DNA of 64,000 bases from JAKAGZ01 sp035266865 (lineage in GTDB: Bacteria > Bacteroidota > Ignavibacteria > Ignavibacteriales > Ignavibacteriaceae). Positions 41,319 through 51,154 of this stretch are shown here, piece after piece. Location of the stretch: positions 14,987-78,986 of the forward strand of contig DATFMR010000098.1 of the NCBI GenBank assembly GCA_035266865.1. The letters run 5' to 3'. The first letter of the stretch is position 1. The number at the start of each line of letters is the position of its first letter. A program made the position numbers and the translations under genes. A model generated the notes under the pieces. That model was not told the origin of the DNA. It searched no databases and saw nothing but the letters and a program-made list of their open reading frames with translations.

Positions 41319-43055
41319 TTAATAACCAATAACTGAACCACTGCCCCTCGGATCGGAAGCGCCATAAATTGTCTTTTTATTATTATCTATTAATATCCCT
41401 TCTGCAATTCCAATAAATTCATCATTTTCTGTAAGGTTTACAAATTTGTAGCCCATCTTTTCAAGAATATTATATGTATCATCAGAAAAAGCAAATCTCT
41501 CATAATACAATTCATCAGGGTACCATTGATCGTGAATTCTCGGTAGATCTATTGCCTGCTGAATATTCATTTTAAAATCTATACAATTTAATATAACCTG
41601 CAAAACCGTTGTGATAATTTTGGAGCCCCCAGGCGAGCCAACAACGATATATGGCTTATCATCTTTCAGAACTATTGTCGGAGTCATTGAACTCAACATT
41701 CTTTTTTCAGGTTCAATTGAATTTGCTTCACTTCCTAACAATCCAAATTGATTAGGTACTCCGGGTTTAACGCTAAAGTCATCCATTTCATTGTTCAATA
41801 AAAATCCTGCCCCTTCAACAACAACCTTCGAGCCAAAAGTTGAATTAATGGTTGTAGTGGTACTTACTGCATTACCAAATTTATCGTAGACTGAATAATG
41901 AGTTGTTTGATCGCTTTCGACAAATTTATTCGGATCACCTCTTTTTATTTCGTTTGCGGGAACTGCTTTATCTTCATATTTCTCAATTTTATCGTATATG
42001 CTTCTTGCATATTGTTTTGAAATTAATCCTTCCCTGGGTACGGGATAAAAATCATCATCCCCTAAATCATAAGTTCTGTCAGCATAAACATATTTCATAG
42101 CTTCAGCAAGGTGATGAATATATTTGCTGCTTCCCCAATCATTCATTGAGATATTATAATTTTCTAAAATATTTAAAAACTCAATTAATGCTATTCCCCC
42201 CGAGCTTGGTGGAGGCATTGATACAATCTTATATCCCCTGTAAGTTCCGGTTACTGGTTCTCTCTCTTTAACATCATATTTTTCAAGATCGTCCTTAGTG
42301 AGAGAACCACCCATTGATTTAATCTGATTAATCAAAAGTTCTGCTACTTTCCCCTGGTAAAAACCATCCGCTCCCTTTTCTTTAATTTGTTGAAGTGTCC
42401 ATGCAAGTTCAGGCTGTTTAAATACATCTCCTTTTTTAAATAGTTCTCTATTATTTAAAAATATTTTTGCGGAAGATGGATATTTTATAAACTCTCCAGC
42501 ATATTTATTAAATAGTTTTGCATCATATTCACTCATAATCCAGCCGTTTTTAGCAAGATCAATTGCAGGCTGAATTACTTCTTCAAGAGATAAGGCTCCA
42601 TAATTTTCTAATGCATCAATTAAACCAGCAACACTTCCAGGCACTCCTGCTGATGTTGTTCCTTCCAGGCTGGACCCTTCAATATAATTTCCATTTTCAT
42701 CCAGGTACATATTTTTAGTTGCACTTAAAGGAGCTTTTTCCCTGAAATCTATTGAAACATTTTTCCCATTTGCAAGATGAATTACCATAAATCCCCCACC
42801 CCCAATATTTCCAGCAGAAGGGAAAGTTACAGCTAATGTAAATCCAACTGCTACAGCAGCATCAATAGCATTGCCACCTTTTTTTAGGATATCTATCCCA
42901 ACTTTGGATGCGTAGGAACTTGCAGATACAACCATTCCATTTTTACTATGTAAAGGTTGGTGGGATTGTGGATATAAATTTGTAGAGGAAGCTAAAAATA
43001 TGAAGGCAAAAGATAATAGATTTATTTTAGAATATACTGATGTGCGCGTCAACAT
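41319..43055 (-). CDS. ggt: Gamma-glutamyltranspeptidase
   Basis: Periplasmic N-terminal nucleophile hydrolase that removes glutamate from glutathione and related gamma-glutamyl compounds. A signal peptide lies at about 1-28. The precursor cleaves itself before the Thr in DQTTHYSVYD, separating the large subunit from the small one that holds NAVSTTTTIN and GSPGGSKIIT. The 578-residue length is normal. I took the ATG at 43055, which has AAGGAG four bases upstream, over the ATG 12 nt earlier. The 5' end overlaps the MlaD-type gene by 29 nt. Confidence 0.93.
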   Translation of the reverse strand: MLTRTSVYSKINLLSFAFIFLASSTNLYPQSHQPLHSKNGMVVSASSYASKVGIDILKKGGNAIDAAVAVGFTLAVTFPSAGNIGGGGFMVIHLANGKNVSIDFREKAPLSATKNMYLDENGNYIEGSSLEGTTSAGVPGSVAGLIDALENYGALSLEEVIQPAIDLAKNGWIMSEYDAKLFNKYAGEFIKYPSSAKIFLNNRELFKKGDVFKQPELAWTLQQIKEKGADGFYQGKVAELLINQIKSMGGSLTKDDLEKYDVKEREPVTGTYRGYKIVSMPPPSSGGIALIEFLNILENYNISMNDWGSSKYIHHLAEAMKYVYADRTYDLGDDDFYPVPREGLISKQYARSIYDKIEKYEDKAVPANEIKRGDPNKFVESDQTTHYSVYDKFGNAVSTTTTINSTFGSKVVVEGAGFLLNNEMDDFSVKPGVPNQFGLLGSEANSIEPEKRMLSSMTPTIVLKDDKPYIVVGSPGGSKIITTVLQVILNCIDFKMNIQQAIDLPRIHDQWYPDELYYERFAFSDDTYNILEKMGYKFVNLTENDEFIGIAEGILIDNNKKTIYGASDPRGSGSVIGY

Positions 43056-43941
43056 TAACTCCTTCATCTTTAAGCTGCTGAATTAATATTTTGGTAAGAT
43101 CGTTTAATTGTTTTATTGATTCACCTAAATTTTTATAGAACTCATCGTCATAAAGAATTCTTCCAAGATTATTCTGTTTATTCGTTGTCTGATCTGCAAG
43201 CAGGTTCAACTTTGAAATAAGAGTATCGGTTTTTTGCAAAGTAGTATTTAGGTTGCTCAATGATGAACTTAAATTGGATTTATTTTCATCTATAAGGGAT
43301 TTTGCATTTTTAGTAAGTTGATTGCTATTTTCAATTAATTGCTTTATTTGTGAACTGTTTTGATCCAATATCAGATTTATTTTTTCAGTTAGTGAGCTTA
43401 AATTAGATAATGAGCTCTTCACATCTGAATGAAGTTTTTCATCAGTTAAATAATTATTGAGAGAATTGAGAGTTACTTTAATATCTTTCAAAGTTGAAGC
43501 CATATCATCCTGCATATCTCCTACCATTGACATTACGGAAGGTATATCAGCAGAAAATTTACCTTCGTGGACTTTCGAATAGTCAAAAGGAATTCCGGAA
43601 CTTCCGGGCTCAATATCAATTCTCTTTCCTCCCATTAAATCAAGCATTGCAACCTGGAAACTGGCATCTTCATTTAGTGAAATCGAATTATTTAAAGAAA
43701 CAGTTACGTAAACTTTGTTTTCTTTTGTCATCAATTCCTTTACATTACCTTCACGAACTCCGTTTACAGTGACATTATCTCCAACTTCAAGGCCGGCAAC
43801 ATTATCAAATGCAATTGTTGTGATTTTGTTATCTGAAACAAAGCTGAAATTCTTAGCCCAGCCTAATATCCACAAAAAGACCAAAATGCTGATAATAACT
43901 GTAATGCCAACTCTAATTTCAATTTTCCGTTGATCTTTCAT
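43027..43941 (-). CDS. MlaD-family (MCE-domain) protein
   Basis: A single-pass inner-membrane protein with a periplasmic MCE domain. MCE proteins form hexameric rings that pass lipids between inner and outer membranes. The anchor is at about 10-28. The MCE fold (about 40-115) includes FDNVAGLEVGDNVTVNGVREG, abbreviated here to its start FDNVAGLEVGDNVTVNGV. A long helical tail (about 135-300), rich in Leu and Asn, follows. No MlaE permease or MlaF ATPase lies here, so partners are encoded elsewhere or the protein acts alone. It overlaps the 126-aa gene by 23 nt and the ggt gene by 29 nt. Confidence 0.85.
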   Translation of the reverse strand: MKDQRKIEIRVGITVIISILVFLWILGWAKNFSFVSDNKITTIAFDNVAGLEVGDNVTVNGVREGNVKELMTKENKVYVTVSLNNSISLNEDASFQVAMLDLMGGKRIDIEPGSSGIPFDYSKVHEGKFSADIPSVMSMVGDMQDDMASTLKDIKVTLNSLNNYLTDEKLHSDVKSSLSNLSSLTEKINLILDQNSSQIKQLIENSNQLTKNAKSLIDENKSNLSSSLSNLNTTLQKTDTLISKLNLLADQTTNKQNNLGRILYDDEFYKNLGESIKQLNDLTKILIQQLKDEGVNVDAHISIF

Positions 43942-44299
43942 CCGATGACCTGATTTTAATAAATTTCTTGATGTTATCTAATTCTTCATTTGTTATTACA
44001 CTATCTACAGAAATAGACTGAATTTTTTGAATGAAATCTTTAATTGAATCGTCAGAAAGTTCTTCTAAATCTTTTACGTCGTTTGCATAATTCTTAACCA
44101 GAGTTAAAAGAGAATCTTTTTGACTCGATTCTTTCACAAACTTTATATTTTTGCTCAAATTTTCAATAAATAAAGGGACAATAATTTTTTTACTTGGGCC
44201 GAGCAAATATTCATTAAATTTGTTTTGAATTATATAAGTGATAGCGGCAACAAGTATTGTCAAAATAGCAATTACTTTTAAGAAACATCCTTTTTTCAT
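43919..44299 (-). CDS. Small anchored protein upstream of the MlaD gene
   Basis: A 126-residue protein with an N-terminal membrane helix (about 7-24, IAILTILVAAITYII) and a mostly helical, charged periplasmic part. The C-terminal half (ESSQKDSLLTLVKNYANDVK) suggests a helical bundle. I do not recognise the family. The 23-nt overlap with the MlaD gene, and being 1 nt after the CorC-like gene, implies a single transcript and possibly a role in the same envelope complex; this is inference from position only. Confidence 0.6.
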   Translation of the reverse strand: MKKGCFLKVIAILTILVAAITYIIQNKFNEYLLGPSKKIIVPLFIENLSKNIKFVKESSQKDSLLTLVKNYANDVKDLEELSDDSIKDFIQKIQSISVDSVITNEELDNIKKFIKIRSSDERSTEN

Positions 44300-44300
44300 T

Positions 44301-45584
44301 TTATTCAGAGCTCAATTTCTCTACCAAAACTTTCTGAATCCTTTTATTGGCAACTTCTTTGACAGTAAATTTATGGTTTTCCAGTTTAAAAGAATAACCT
44401 TCTTTTGGTATATGTCCTGCATGATTCAGTACAAGCCCTCCAATGGTTTCAAAATTTTCATTATCCAATGAAATATCCAAGTTAAGCAATTCATTGAGAT
44501 CATCTATTGAAAGTTTGCCTAGGACCAGGAATAAATTATCTGAAAGTTTTGAGATTGTATTTTCCTCTTTATCAAATTCATCTCTTATCTCCCCAATGAT
44601 TTCTTCCAATATATCTTCCAGTGTAACAACTCCGGCAGTTCCACCGTACTCATCAACCACAACAGCAATGTGCATTTTCTTTTCCTGAAACTCCTGTAAT
44701 AAATTGCTGATCATTTTCGTTTTTGGAACAAACATTGATTTTCTTGCAATCGAGGTTAGTGAAAATTCATTATGTGATACCCCTTTTTTTATATAGGTCA
44801 AAAGATCTTTCGCATAAACAATACCAATAATATCATCCAGATCTTTTCTGAAAAGCGGTATTCTACTATGGCCTGATTTATTTATTATTTCCAATAACTC
44901 ATGAATATTTAAATCATCCGAAACTGAAACCATATCAACTCTTGGTGTCATAACTTCGTGTACTGTCACGGTGCCGAAACTTACAATGCTATGTATTAAA
45001 CCTTGCTCTTCTTCGATTATGGTTCCTTTTTCGTGACTTAGTTTTGCCAATTCTGCAAGTTCTTCAGGTTTCATAGCCTTGTTAAATTTTTCAATTCTTA
45101 ATTTTGAAACAGATATTTTAATAATTTCAGTAATAAATTCTGAAACAGGGTAAAGAACGGTACTCATAAAATATAAAGGGACAGCGCACATTTTGGAAAA
45201 TTTTAGTGGCTCTTTTGATGCCCAGACTTTTGGAATTAATTCACCGAATATAACTATTAAGACTGTAAGTAAAACAATTTGAAATGTAAGAGCAAGTTCA
45301 TTTGATATTGAATAATATTTTGCTATATCAAGCGCCAATGAAACAGCAATGATTGACGCTGCGACATTAACAATTGTATTACCAATTAAAATAGTAACTA
45401 ATAATCTGCGAGGATAATGAAGCAGTTGAGAAAGATATCTGCCAATAATTGGATTGGCAGATATCTCATCTTTCAGATTTTTTTTATTAAGGGAAAATAA
45501 TGCTATTTCTGATCCGGAGAAAAAAGCGGAAGCAACAAATAAGGATACAATAATAATAAGTTTAATTTGCCAATCTATATCCAA
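44301..45584 (-). CDS. CNNM/CorC-family transporter-like protein (DUF21-CBS)
   Basis: A 427-residue inner-membrane protein of the HlyC/CorC (hemolysin-III-associated, CNNM) family, connected with Mg or other cation homeostasis. DUF21 supplies the membrane region (about 5-180, with SGSEIALFSLNKK typical). Two CBS domains follow (about 215-340, with VMTPRVDMVSVSDDLNIHE). The C-terminal CorC_HlyC domain contains FETIGGLVLNHAGHIPKEG. It resembles GldE of gliding Bacteroidota and also generic magnesium-efflux proteins; the sequence alone does not decide between these. It leads the run down to acpS. Confidence 0.88.
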   Translation of the reverse strand: MDIDWQIKLIIIVSLFVASAFFSGSEIALFSLNKKNLKDEISANPIIGRYLSQLLHYPRRLLVTILIGNTIVNVAASIIAVSLALDIAKYYSISNELALTFQIVLLTVLIVIFGELIPKVWASKEPLKFSKMCAVPLYFMSTVLYPVSEFITEIIKISVSKLRIEKFNKAMKPEELAELAKLSHEKGTIIEEEQGLIHSIVSFGTVTVHEVMTPRVDMVSVSDDLNIHELLEIINKSGHSRIPLFRKDLDDIIGIVYAKDLLTYIKKGVSHNEFSLTSIARKSMFVPKTKMISNLLQEFQEKKMHIAVVVDEYGGTAGVVTLEDILEEIIGEIRDEFDKEENTISKLSDNLFLVLGKLSIDDLNELLNLDISLDNENFETIGGLVLNHAGHIPKEGYSFKLENHKFTVKEVANKRIQKVLVEKLSSE

Positions 45585-45619
45585 AAATTAAATTATTCCT
45601 ATATAGTTAAACATACTTT

Positions 45620-46039
45620 CTAAAATGGCAGATCATCGTTATTGTCAACCTGAACATCTGGTTCATTAACGCTTCCACTCGAAGATTCATCCCCTGAAGA
45701 TACAGAGTTTGTAGATTCCAAAGGAATTAATTTATCAACTACTACATCTGTAGAATATCTTTTATTTCCTTCTTTATCTGTATAATCTCTTTTGGTTAAC
45801 CTTCCTTCGACATAGAATTTTTTCCCTTTTTTGAGATTTTCCTTATAGAAATCTGAAAGATTGAATCCTACACAATTATGCCAGGTTGTCTCATTGACAA
45901 AATTGCCATCTTTTCCTTTGTAACTGTGGGTAGTAGCCATTGAAAAAGATGTAACAGAAACATTATTAGTCGTGAATCTGGTTTCAGCATCCCTTCCAAG
46001 ATTACCGATTAACATAATTCTGTTAAGTGAGAAAGCCAT
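45620..46039 (-). CDS. ssb: Single-stranded DNA-binding protein
   Basis: OB-fold protein coating single-stranded DNA during replication and repair. The N-terminal pattern MAFSLNRIMLIGNLGRDAET and the middle TTWHNCVGFN and GRLTKRDYTDKEG are diagnostic. The low-complexity Ser/Asp linker leads to the acidic tip DDLPF, through which SSB recruits partner enzymes. The 139-residue length is short but normal. It appears to be a single-gene unit, with its own RBS (AAGGGAG upstream). Confidence 0.96.
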   Translation of the reverse strand: MAFSLNRIMLIGNLGRDAETRFTTNNVSVTSFSMATTHSYKGKDGNFVNETTWHNCVGFNLSDFYKENLKKGKKFYVEGRLTKRDYTDKEGNKRYSTDVVVDKLIPLESTNSVSSGDESSSGSVNEPDVQVDNNDDLPF

Positions 46040-46149
46040 AATAAATCTCCCTTGTTTTGTGTTGAAATAGGCTAGAGTTTATAATTTACCAATTCTAAAT
46101 AAAAATACCAAGCTATGACTAGGTTTTTGCATATTCGTAATCAATTATT

Positions 46150-46599
46150 TCATTTTTTAACGGTTACTATCCAGGCATCATTAAATTTATCCATTTTCCA
46201 TAACTCATTTCTAACACTTTCGGCTTCTTCTTTAGTCGTATATGGAGGAGTCAATTGTACAACAAACAATTTTACGTTTTCACTATAAGATATTTCAATA
46301 TCATGCTTTAAAAGATTCTTAGCCACTTCCATAAAATTTTCTGCCTTTTCTTTTGTAGTAAATGCCCCAATTTGGACCACATAATAAGTTATTTCTATTT
46401 TAGGCGGAGTAACTTTAGGCTGCTGAACCAATGTATCTTTTGGTGCATTAGTCACAGGCACTTCGTCAAATACATAAACAGAATCTGCCTTTGTGGCCTG
46501 CATATCTTCGTTGGAACTGTCGTTGCTTGCACTACAGGATATAATTGTTATAGCAAGTAATAAAAATATAGACCCAAATAATAAATGATTTTTCTTCAT
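46150..46599 (-). CDS. SPOR-domain lipoprotein
   Basis: A 149-residue envelope lipoprotein. The signal peptide ends in a lipobox (IISC, Cys22), so the mature protein should be lipid-anchored. A Ser/Asn/Asp-rich linker precedes a C-terminal SPOR domain (about 70-148) that starts YYVVQIGAFTTKEKAENF and ends WIVTVKK. SPOR domains bind denuded glycan strands at division sites or during remodelling. A role at the septum is possible. It is divergent from the TPR gene at 46794. Confidence 0.85.
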   Translation of the reverse strand: MKKNHLLFGSIFLLLAITIISCSASNDSSNEDMQATKADSVYVFDEVPVTNAPKDTLVQQPKVTPPKIEITYYVVQIGAFTTKEKAENFMEVAKNLLKHDIEISYSENVKLFVVQLTPPYTTKEEAESVRNELWKMDKFNDAWIVTVKK

Positions 46600-46793
46600 T
46601 TTTTCTCACTTATTTAATTCTTCATAAAAAAGTGACTGAAAAATAATTACATAAATTAAAATAAGTTATTCCTTTCTGTAATCAAAATAAGTTCTTAAAA
46701 AGTAAACTATACTTATATCCTCTTTGTAATTTATTTACCATATTGATATTCGTAAATACATTTTTATTACAAATAAATAATAACAGGTAGATA

Positions 46794-47576
46794 ATGAAAA
46801 TAAAAGCAACATTATTTTGTTTAGTATTCCTGTTAATATCATCAGGTTTTATTTTGGCACAAAATGTTAATGAGCTAATAAAACAAGGGGATGAATTAAT
46901 TGACAATTTTAACAATCAGGAAGCACTAGAAAGATATCTTCAGGCTGATAAAATTTCACCAAATAACTGGGAAGTAAACTGGAGAATTAGTCGGGCTTAT
47001 GTAAATATTGCAAACCAAATGCCTGCTAATACAGGGGATCAAGAAGATGATCAGCTTGCTGTCTATCAGAAAGCATTGGATTATGCTGACAAAGCTGTAA
47101 GTATAGCTCCTGATAAATCAGCTACTTATTTAAGAAGAGCAATTGCAAATGGAAAAATTGCACTATTTAAAGGAGTTTTTTCAGTTGCTGGTGTTGTAAA
47201 TAAGGTAAGAGAGGACATTGTAAAAGCAATACAATTAGGAAATGGTGGAGATTATGTTCAATCACTTTGCCATTATGTACTGGGTAGAACTCATGCTAAA
47301 GTTTCAGAAAAATGGAAACCAGCAAGAGCAATTTTAGGGCTAGGATGGGGAGATATTGAAATTGCAATTGAAGAATATAAAAAGGCTATAAAGTTAAATT
47401 CCGATTTCAGGATGTTTTATCTGGACCTTGCCAGAGCGTATATCGAGGAAGATGAGTACAAATTAGCCAGACAAAACCTAAAAATAGTTCCTACCAAGCC
47501 TAAACTGGAAGAAGATGATGATAAGAGAATTGAGGAAGCAAAGAAACTATTAGTTGAGATCGAGGACGAAGATTAG
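46794..47576 (+). CDS. Exported tetratricopeptide-repeat protein
   Basis: A 260-residue protein with a signal peptide (about 1-22, LFCLVFLLISSGFILAQ). TPR-like helical pairs lie at about 25-60, 80-115 and 185-240, including the motif ALDYADKAVSIAPDKSATYL and AIEEYKKAIKLNSDFRMFYL. TPR arrays bind other proteins, so it may act as a scaffold in the periplasm or outer membrane. A middle region (about 115-160) with ANGKIALFKGVFSVAGV is less TPR-like. It stands alone, ending in a bidirectional terminator before the FadL gene. Confidence 0.8.
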   Translation: MKIKATLFCLVFLLISSGFILAQNVNELIKQGDELIDNFNNQEALERYLQADKISPNNWEVNWRISRAYVNIANQMPANTGDQEDDQLAVYQKALDYADKAVSIAPDKSATYLRRAIANGKIALFKGVFSVAGVVNKVREDIVKAIQLGNGGDYVQSLCHYVLGRTHAKVSEKWKPARAILGLGWGDIEIAIEEYKKAIKLNSDFRMFYLDLARAYIEEDEYKLARQNLKIVPTKPKLEEDDDKRIEEAKKLLVEIEDED

Positions 47577-47600
47577 TTAATTAAGCAAGAATTAAAAAGA

Positions 47601-47633
47601 AAAGGGATGGTGCTAATTCCATCCCTTTTTTTT
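47601..47633. terminator. Bidirectional terminator between the TPR and FadL genes
   Basis: A perfect 10-bp hairpin: AAAGGGATGG (47601-47610), an 8-nt loop, CCATCCCTTT (47619-47628). T-runs follow on both strands (eight T on plus; TTTTCTTTTT on minus), so it can end both convergent transcripts. Confidence 0.9.
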
Positions 47634-47645
47634 AATAATTCAGAA

Positions 47646-48869
47646 CTAAATTCCTATTGATAAGCTGATAGATGCTAGATGTGCATGAGATTTATATGTG
47701 CCATTAAAAGGCGGCGAAGCTTTAGAACTTGTTACATTTACTTCACCATTATGTATAAATAGGTAGGATCCATTTATAGTTATGTTTTCACTAAATTTAT
47801 ATCCAAAACCTGCACTAAATCCTAAGCGATTACCTTCCGGCAAAGAAGGATCTACATAGTCTTCTTTTACAGGGCTCTTGTCGTAATAAATACCTGCTCC
47901 TAGATCTAAGTTTTCAGCAGCTTCAAATTCGGTTCCTAGTCTTATTATAAAAGAATTTTCATACATCCTTGGACTTGCTGAAGACGAACCGTTGCTAAAA
48001 ACTACTTTTAATGTATCGTAGCTAGACCACCCTATATATTGAACATCGGCTACCATTTTAACTTTTGGACTTACATGATAAGCAATACCTCCAGTTAAAT
48101 TAAACGGAGCAGTTAGATTAGCTGTTGCTGGTCCATTTGGGTAGGAAGGTGCTAATGCCGGCGAAGGTAAACCAGTTGTTGTCGCATTTCCTTCAAATCC
48201 ATATTTCAATTGGCTGTGAAATGAAAGACCAAATGATAATTCCTGTGAAGGTTTATATAATAACCCAAAATTATAACCAAAGGCCGATTTATCTTTGCCC
48301 TCAATTGTGACTAAAGCATCGCCTCCTCCGAACATTGTCGGGATAGGTGCTTTTTTAGTAATAGTAACATTTGCCCAACTATAAACGAAACCAGCACTTA
48401 ATGAAAATTGCTCCGAAACTTTTATCGCAACCACAGGAGAAATAGTGAATACTTTAAGAGTAGTTTCAATAGCATTATATCTACCAGGCCAGTTTGCGTC
48501 CCATTTTGTTCCCAGACCAAATGGAGTTGTAAAACCTATTCCCAAAGCTATATTATCTGATGCTCTGTGTGAGATAAAAATATGTGTAGGAAAAAAGGTT
48601 TGACTTTCTGTTTTGTATTCTGTGCCTCCATTCATCCAAGATGAACTTGGTGCAATTAAGGTTGTACCAAAGAGAAAATGAGTGCCAGATAGCTGTGTAA
48701 GACCCGCAGCATTAAAATATATAGCAGAAGCATCATCGGCAAGACCGGTAAAAGCACCACCCATTGCCATTGCTCTTGCCGAATGTTCATTAATTTGAAA
48801 TCCACCAGCAAAAACACTGTTAGAAAAAATTAAAATGAACAATGCAAAAGAGTAAAGTTTTAGTTTCAA
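47646..48869 (-). CDS. OmpP1/FadL-family outer-membrane transport protein
   Basis: A 407-residue outer-membrane barrel of the FadL/TodX family, which admits long-chain fatty acids or hydrophobic aromatic compounds. The signal peptide (about 1-21) is followed by the N-terminal hatch GGFQINEHSARAMAMGGAFT and the conserved ADDASAIYFNAAGLTQL. The rest shows alternating strands, ending in an aromatic strand. AGGAGG precedes the ATG. With the thiolase/dehydrogenase pair elsewhere in the window it could feed fatty acid use, but the two loci are not adjacent. Confidence 0.88.
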   Translation of the reverse strand: MKLKLYSFALFILIFSNSVFAGGFQINEHSARAMAMGGAFTGLADDASAIYFNAAGLTQLSGTHFLFGTTLIAPSSSWMNGGTEYKTESQTFFPTHIFISHRASDNIALGIGFTTPFGLGTKWDANWPGRYNAIETTLKVFTISPVVAIKVSEQFSLSAGFVYSWANVTITKKAPIPTMFGGGDALVTIEGKDKSAFGYNFGLLYKPSQELSFGLSFHSQLKYGFEGNATTTGLPSPALAPSYPNGPATANLTAPFNLTGGIAYHVSPKVKMVADVQYIGWSSYDTLKVVFSNGSSSASPRMYENSFIIRLGTEFEAAENLDLGAGIYYDKSPVKEDYVDPSLPEGNRLGFSAGFGYKFSENITINGSYLFIHNGEVNVTSSKASPPFNGTYKSHAHLASISLSIGI

Positions 48870-49162
48870 GGTTCCTCCTGTTTATTCGTCCAGTTTATAA
48901 AATATCTATTTTAGATATATTATTGATTGCTTTCACCCTAAACAAAAAAGTAAAAAATAAGTTTAGAAGATTACCTGGATTTTATTTAAACCAAGTAAAT
49001 ATTTCCAGATCTCCGGTTTTATTTGTAAAATTATAATCCAAAAATTATGGAAAGTGGTTTGATGGACGTTATTACCCAAATTATGTCCCAATTTTATAAC
49101 GAACTCCCCATCCCCAAACTCGCCCCCAATATATTTTTAATTACCCAATTTAAACCGATGAA

Positions 49163-49663
49163 TTATTCAACAGAAAATAATCTGGCACCTTTTTCAACAG
49201 CGGCATTTTCTTTCACAAATATCTCTTTGATAATTCCCAAAGAAGGTGATTTGATGTCATTTTCCATTTTCATTGCCTCAAGAATCATAATGGATTCCCC
49301 CGCCTCAATTTTTTGCCCTGGTTCTTTCTTAATTTTTAAGAGCATCCCAGGCATCGGAGCTTTAACTTCTCTTAATTGATTTAAAGAACCTGTTTTTTCA
49401 ATTACTTTAGTAACCTTATCCTGAAGTACAGTTCTCACTTCCAAATCATATGTAAAACCAGATAATGATACACATATTTTATCATTGTCCATTTTTACAT
49501 ATGAAATATCGTAAATTTTTTCATCAATTTGTAATCTAAATGTTGAATTTGTCAACTTTATCAATTCACAATGAAATGCTTTACTTTCTACAAAAATCTT
49601 AGAATTTTGCGATAATTTAATGTTTTTCCTAATTCCTCGTAAAGTAACAATATATTCACTCAT
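49163..49663 (-). CDS. Biotin carboxyl carrier protein
   Basis: Carries biotin for a biotin-dependent acyl-CoA carboxylase. The C-terminal biotinyl domain contains ILEAMKMENDI with the biotinylated Lys near residue 133, and the Pro/Gly-rich hinge APMPGMLLKIKKEPGQ precedes it. The N-terminal ~90 residues form a separate beta-rich domain seen in carriers of acyl-CoA (propionyl or acetyl-CoA) carboxylases. It overlaps the biotin carboxylase gene by 8 nt, so the two subunits are made together. Confidence 0.9.
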   Translation of the reverse strand: MSEYIVTLRGIRKNIKLSQNSKIFVESKAFHCELIKLTNSTFRLQIDEKIYDISYVKMDNDKICVSLSGFTYDLEVRTVLQDKVTKVIEKTGSLNQLREVKAPMPGMLLKIKKEPGQKIEAGESIMILEAMKMENDIKSPSLGIIKEIFVKENAAVEKGARLFSVE

Positions 49664-51152
49664 ACTGAAGCCCGGTCCATTTGTTCTGATGATTATTTAA
49701 TGTCTCCGGTTTTTGAATATTTGGTGACTGAGATTTCAATAATACAGCAAAAATTGAAGCTGCATTTTCCAAATCAAGATCCTTAAGAGTTTCACCTTTT
49801 GCAAATTTTTCAACAAGCTTTTCTTTTTCAATAAAATTGATGTCGAAGTTTCCTTTGATAAACTTTTTATTTTCAAATACTTCCAAAAGGAATGAAATGT
49901 TATTAATAACACCTGAGATTCTGAATTCTTTCAAAGCACGATTCATTCTTGCTATAGCATTTTTTCTGTCATCAGCCCAGGTTACTAATTTTGCTATTAA
50001 CGGATCATAATACATTGAAATATCAGATCCACGTGTAAATCCGGCATCTATTCTTATTCCAGGACCCGCCGGAAGATCAAATTCATTTAAATTACCAGTT
50101 GCAGGTAAAAAATTATTTTCCGGGTCCTCTGCATAAACTCTGCTTTCTAAAGCATGTCCATTAATTGAAAGATCAGATTGTTTGAATGATAATTTATTCC
50201 CGTTAGCAATTGATATTTGTTCTTTAACCAGATCAATACCCGAAATTAATTCAGTTACGGGATGTTCAACCTGCAAACGTGTATTCATCTCGAGGAAATA
50301 AAAATCCTTATTTTTATCCATTAGGAATTCAATTGTACCGGCATTGTAGTAATTACAAGCTTTTGCAGCATTTATTCCGGCAGTTGTTATTTTTTCCCTG
50401 GTTTTTTCATCTACAAATGATGATGGTGCTTCTTCAATAATTTTTTGATGACGTCTTTGGATAGAACATTCTCTTTCAAACAGGTGTGCATAATTTCCAT
50501 GTTTATCTGCTATCACCTGGACTTCAATATGTTTTGGATTCTCGATAAATTTTTCAATATAGACTGCATCATTAGCAAATGATTTTAGAGCTTCTCTTTT
50601 TGTTGCTTCAAGAGAGTCTTTCAAGTCTTTTTCTGTAGAAACTTTTCTCATTCCCTTTCCACCCCCGCCGGCTGATGCTTTTAAAAGTACAGGGAAACCA
50701 ATTTCCTTAGAAATTTTTAATGCATCTTCGGCTGAATCTACCGGCTCTGTTGTACCGGGGACAATAGGAACATTATTCTTTTTCATTAATTGACGCGCCG
50801 CAGTTTTACTTCCCATCATTTTAACAGAATTTGCGGACGGACCAATAAATATTAACCCGGCTTTTTCAACAGCTTCTATAAAATCAGCATTTTCTGAGAA
50901 ATAACCGTACCCGGGATGAATTGCATCGGCTTTTATTTCTTTTGCAAGTTTGAGTATTTTATTTTTGTTTAAGTAGGATTCTGAAGATTGAGCAGGACCT
51001 ATAAGATAGGATTCATCAGCCAATGCTGTATGCAGAGACGTTTTATCTGCTTCAGAGTATATTGCCGCAGAAGTAATGCCTAATTCTTTACAAGCACGAA
51101 TAACTCTAACAGCAATCTCACCGCGGTTAGCAATTAATATTTTTTTTATCAA
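49656..51152 (-). CDS. Biotin carboxylase subunit (AccC-like, acyl-CoA carboxylase)
   Basis: ATP-grasp enzyme that carboxylates the biotin of the carrier. Start KKILIANRGEIAVRVIRACK, the ATP-grasp core with KASAGGGGKGMR, FIGPSANSVKMMGSKTAARQ and the C-terminal LEMNTRLQVEHPVTE catalytic stretch are all present. The 498-residue length matches subunit-A type acyl-CoA carboxylases. No carboxyltransferase gene is next to it in this window, so the transferase subunit must be elsewhere. The operon is carboxylase, then carrier, downstream of mutS2. Confidence 0.93.
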   Translation of the reverse strand: MIKKILIANRGEIAVRVIRACKELGITSAAIYSEADKTSLHTALADESYLIGPAQSSESYLNKNKILKLAKEIKADAIHPGYGYFSENADFIEAVEKAGLIFIGPSANSVKMMGSKTAARQLMKKNNVPIVPGTTEPVDSAEDALKISKEIGFPVLLKASAGGGGKGMRKVSTEKDLKDSLEATKREALKSFANDAVYIEKFIENPKHIEVQVIADKHGNYAHLFERECSIQRRHQKIIEEAPSSFVDEKTREKITTAGINAAKACNYYNAGTIEFLMDKNKDFYFLEMNTRLQVEHPVTELISGIDLVKEQISIANGNKLSFKQSDLSINGHALESRVYAEDPENNFLPATGNLNEFDLPAGPGIRIDAGFTRGSDISMYYDPLIAKLVTWADDRKNAIARMNRALKEFRISGVINNISFLLEVFENKKFIKGNFDINFIEKEKLVEKFAKGETLKDLDLENAASIFAVLLKSQSPNIQKPETLNNHQNKWTGLQYE

Positions 51153-51154
51153 AA

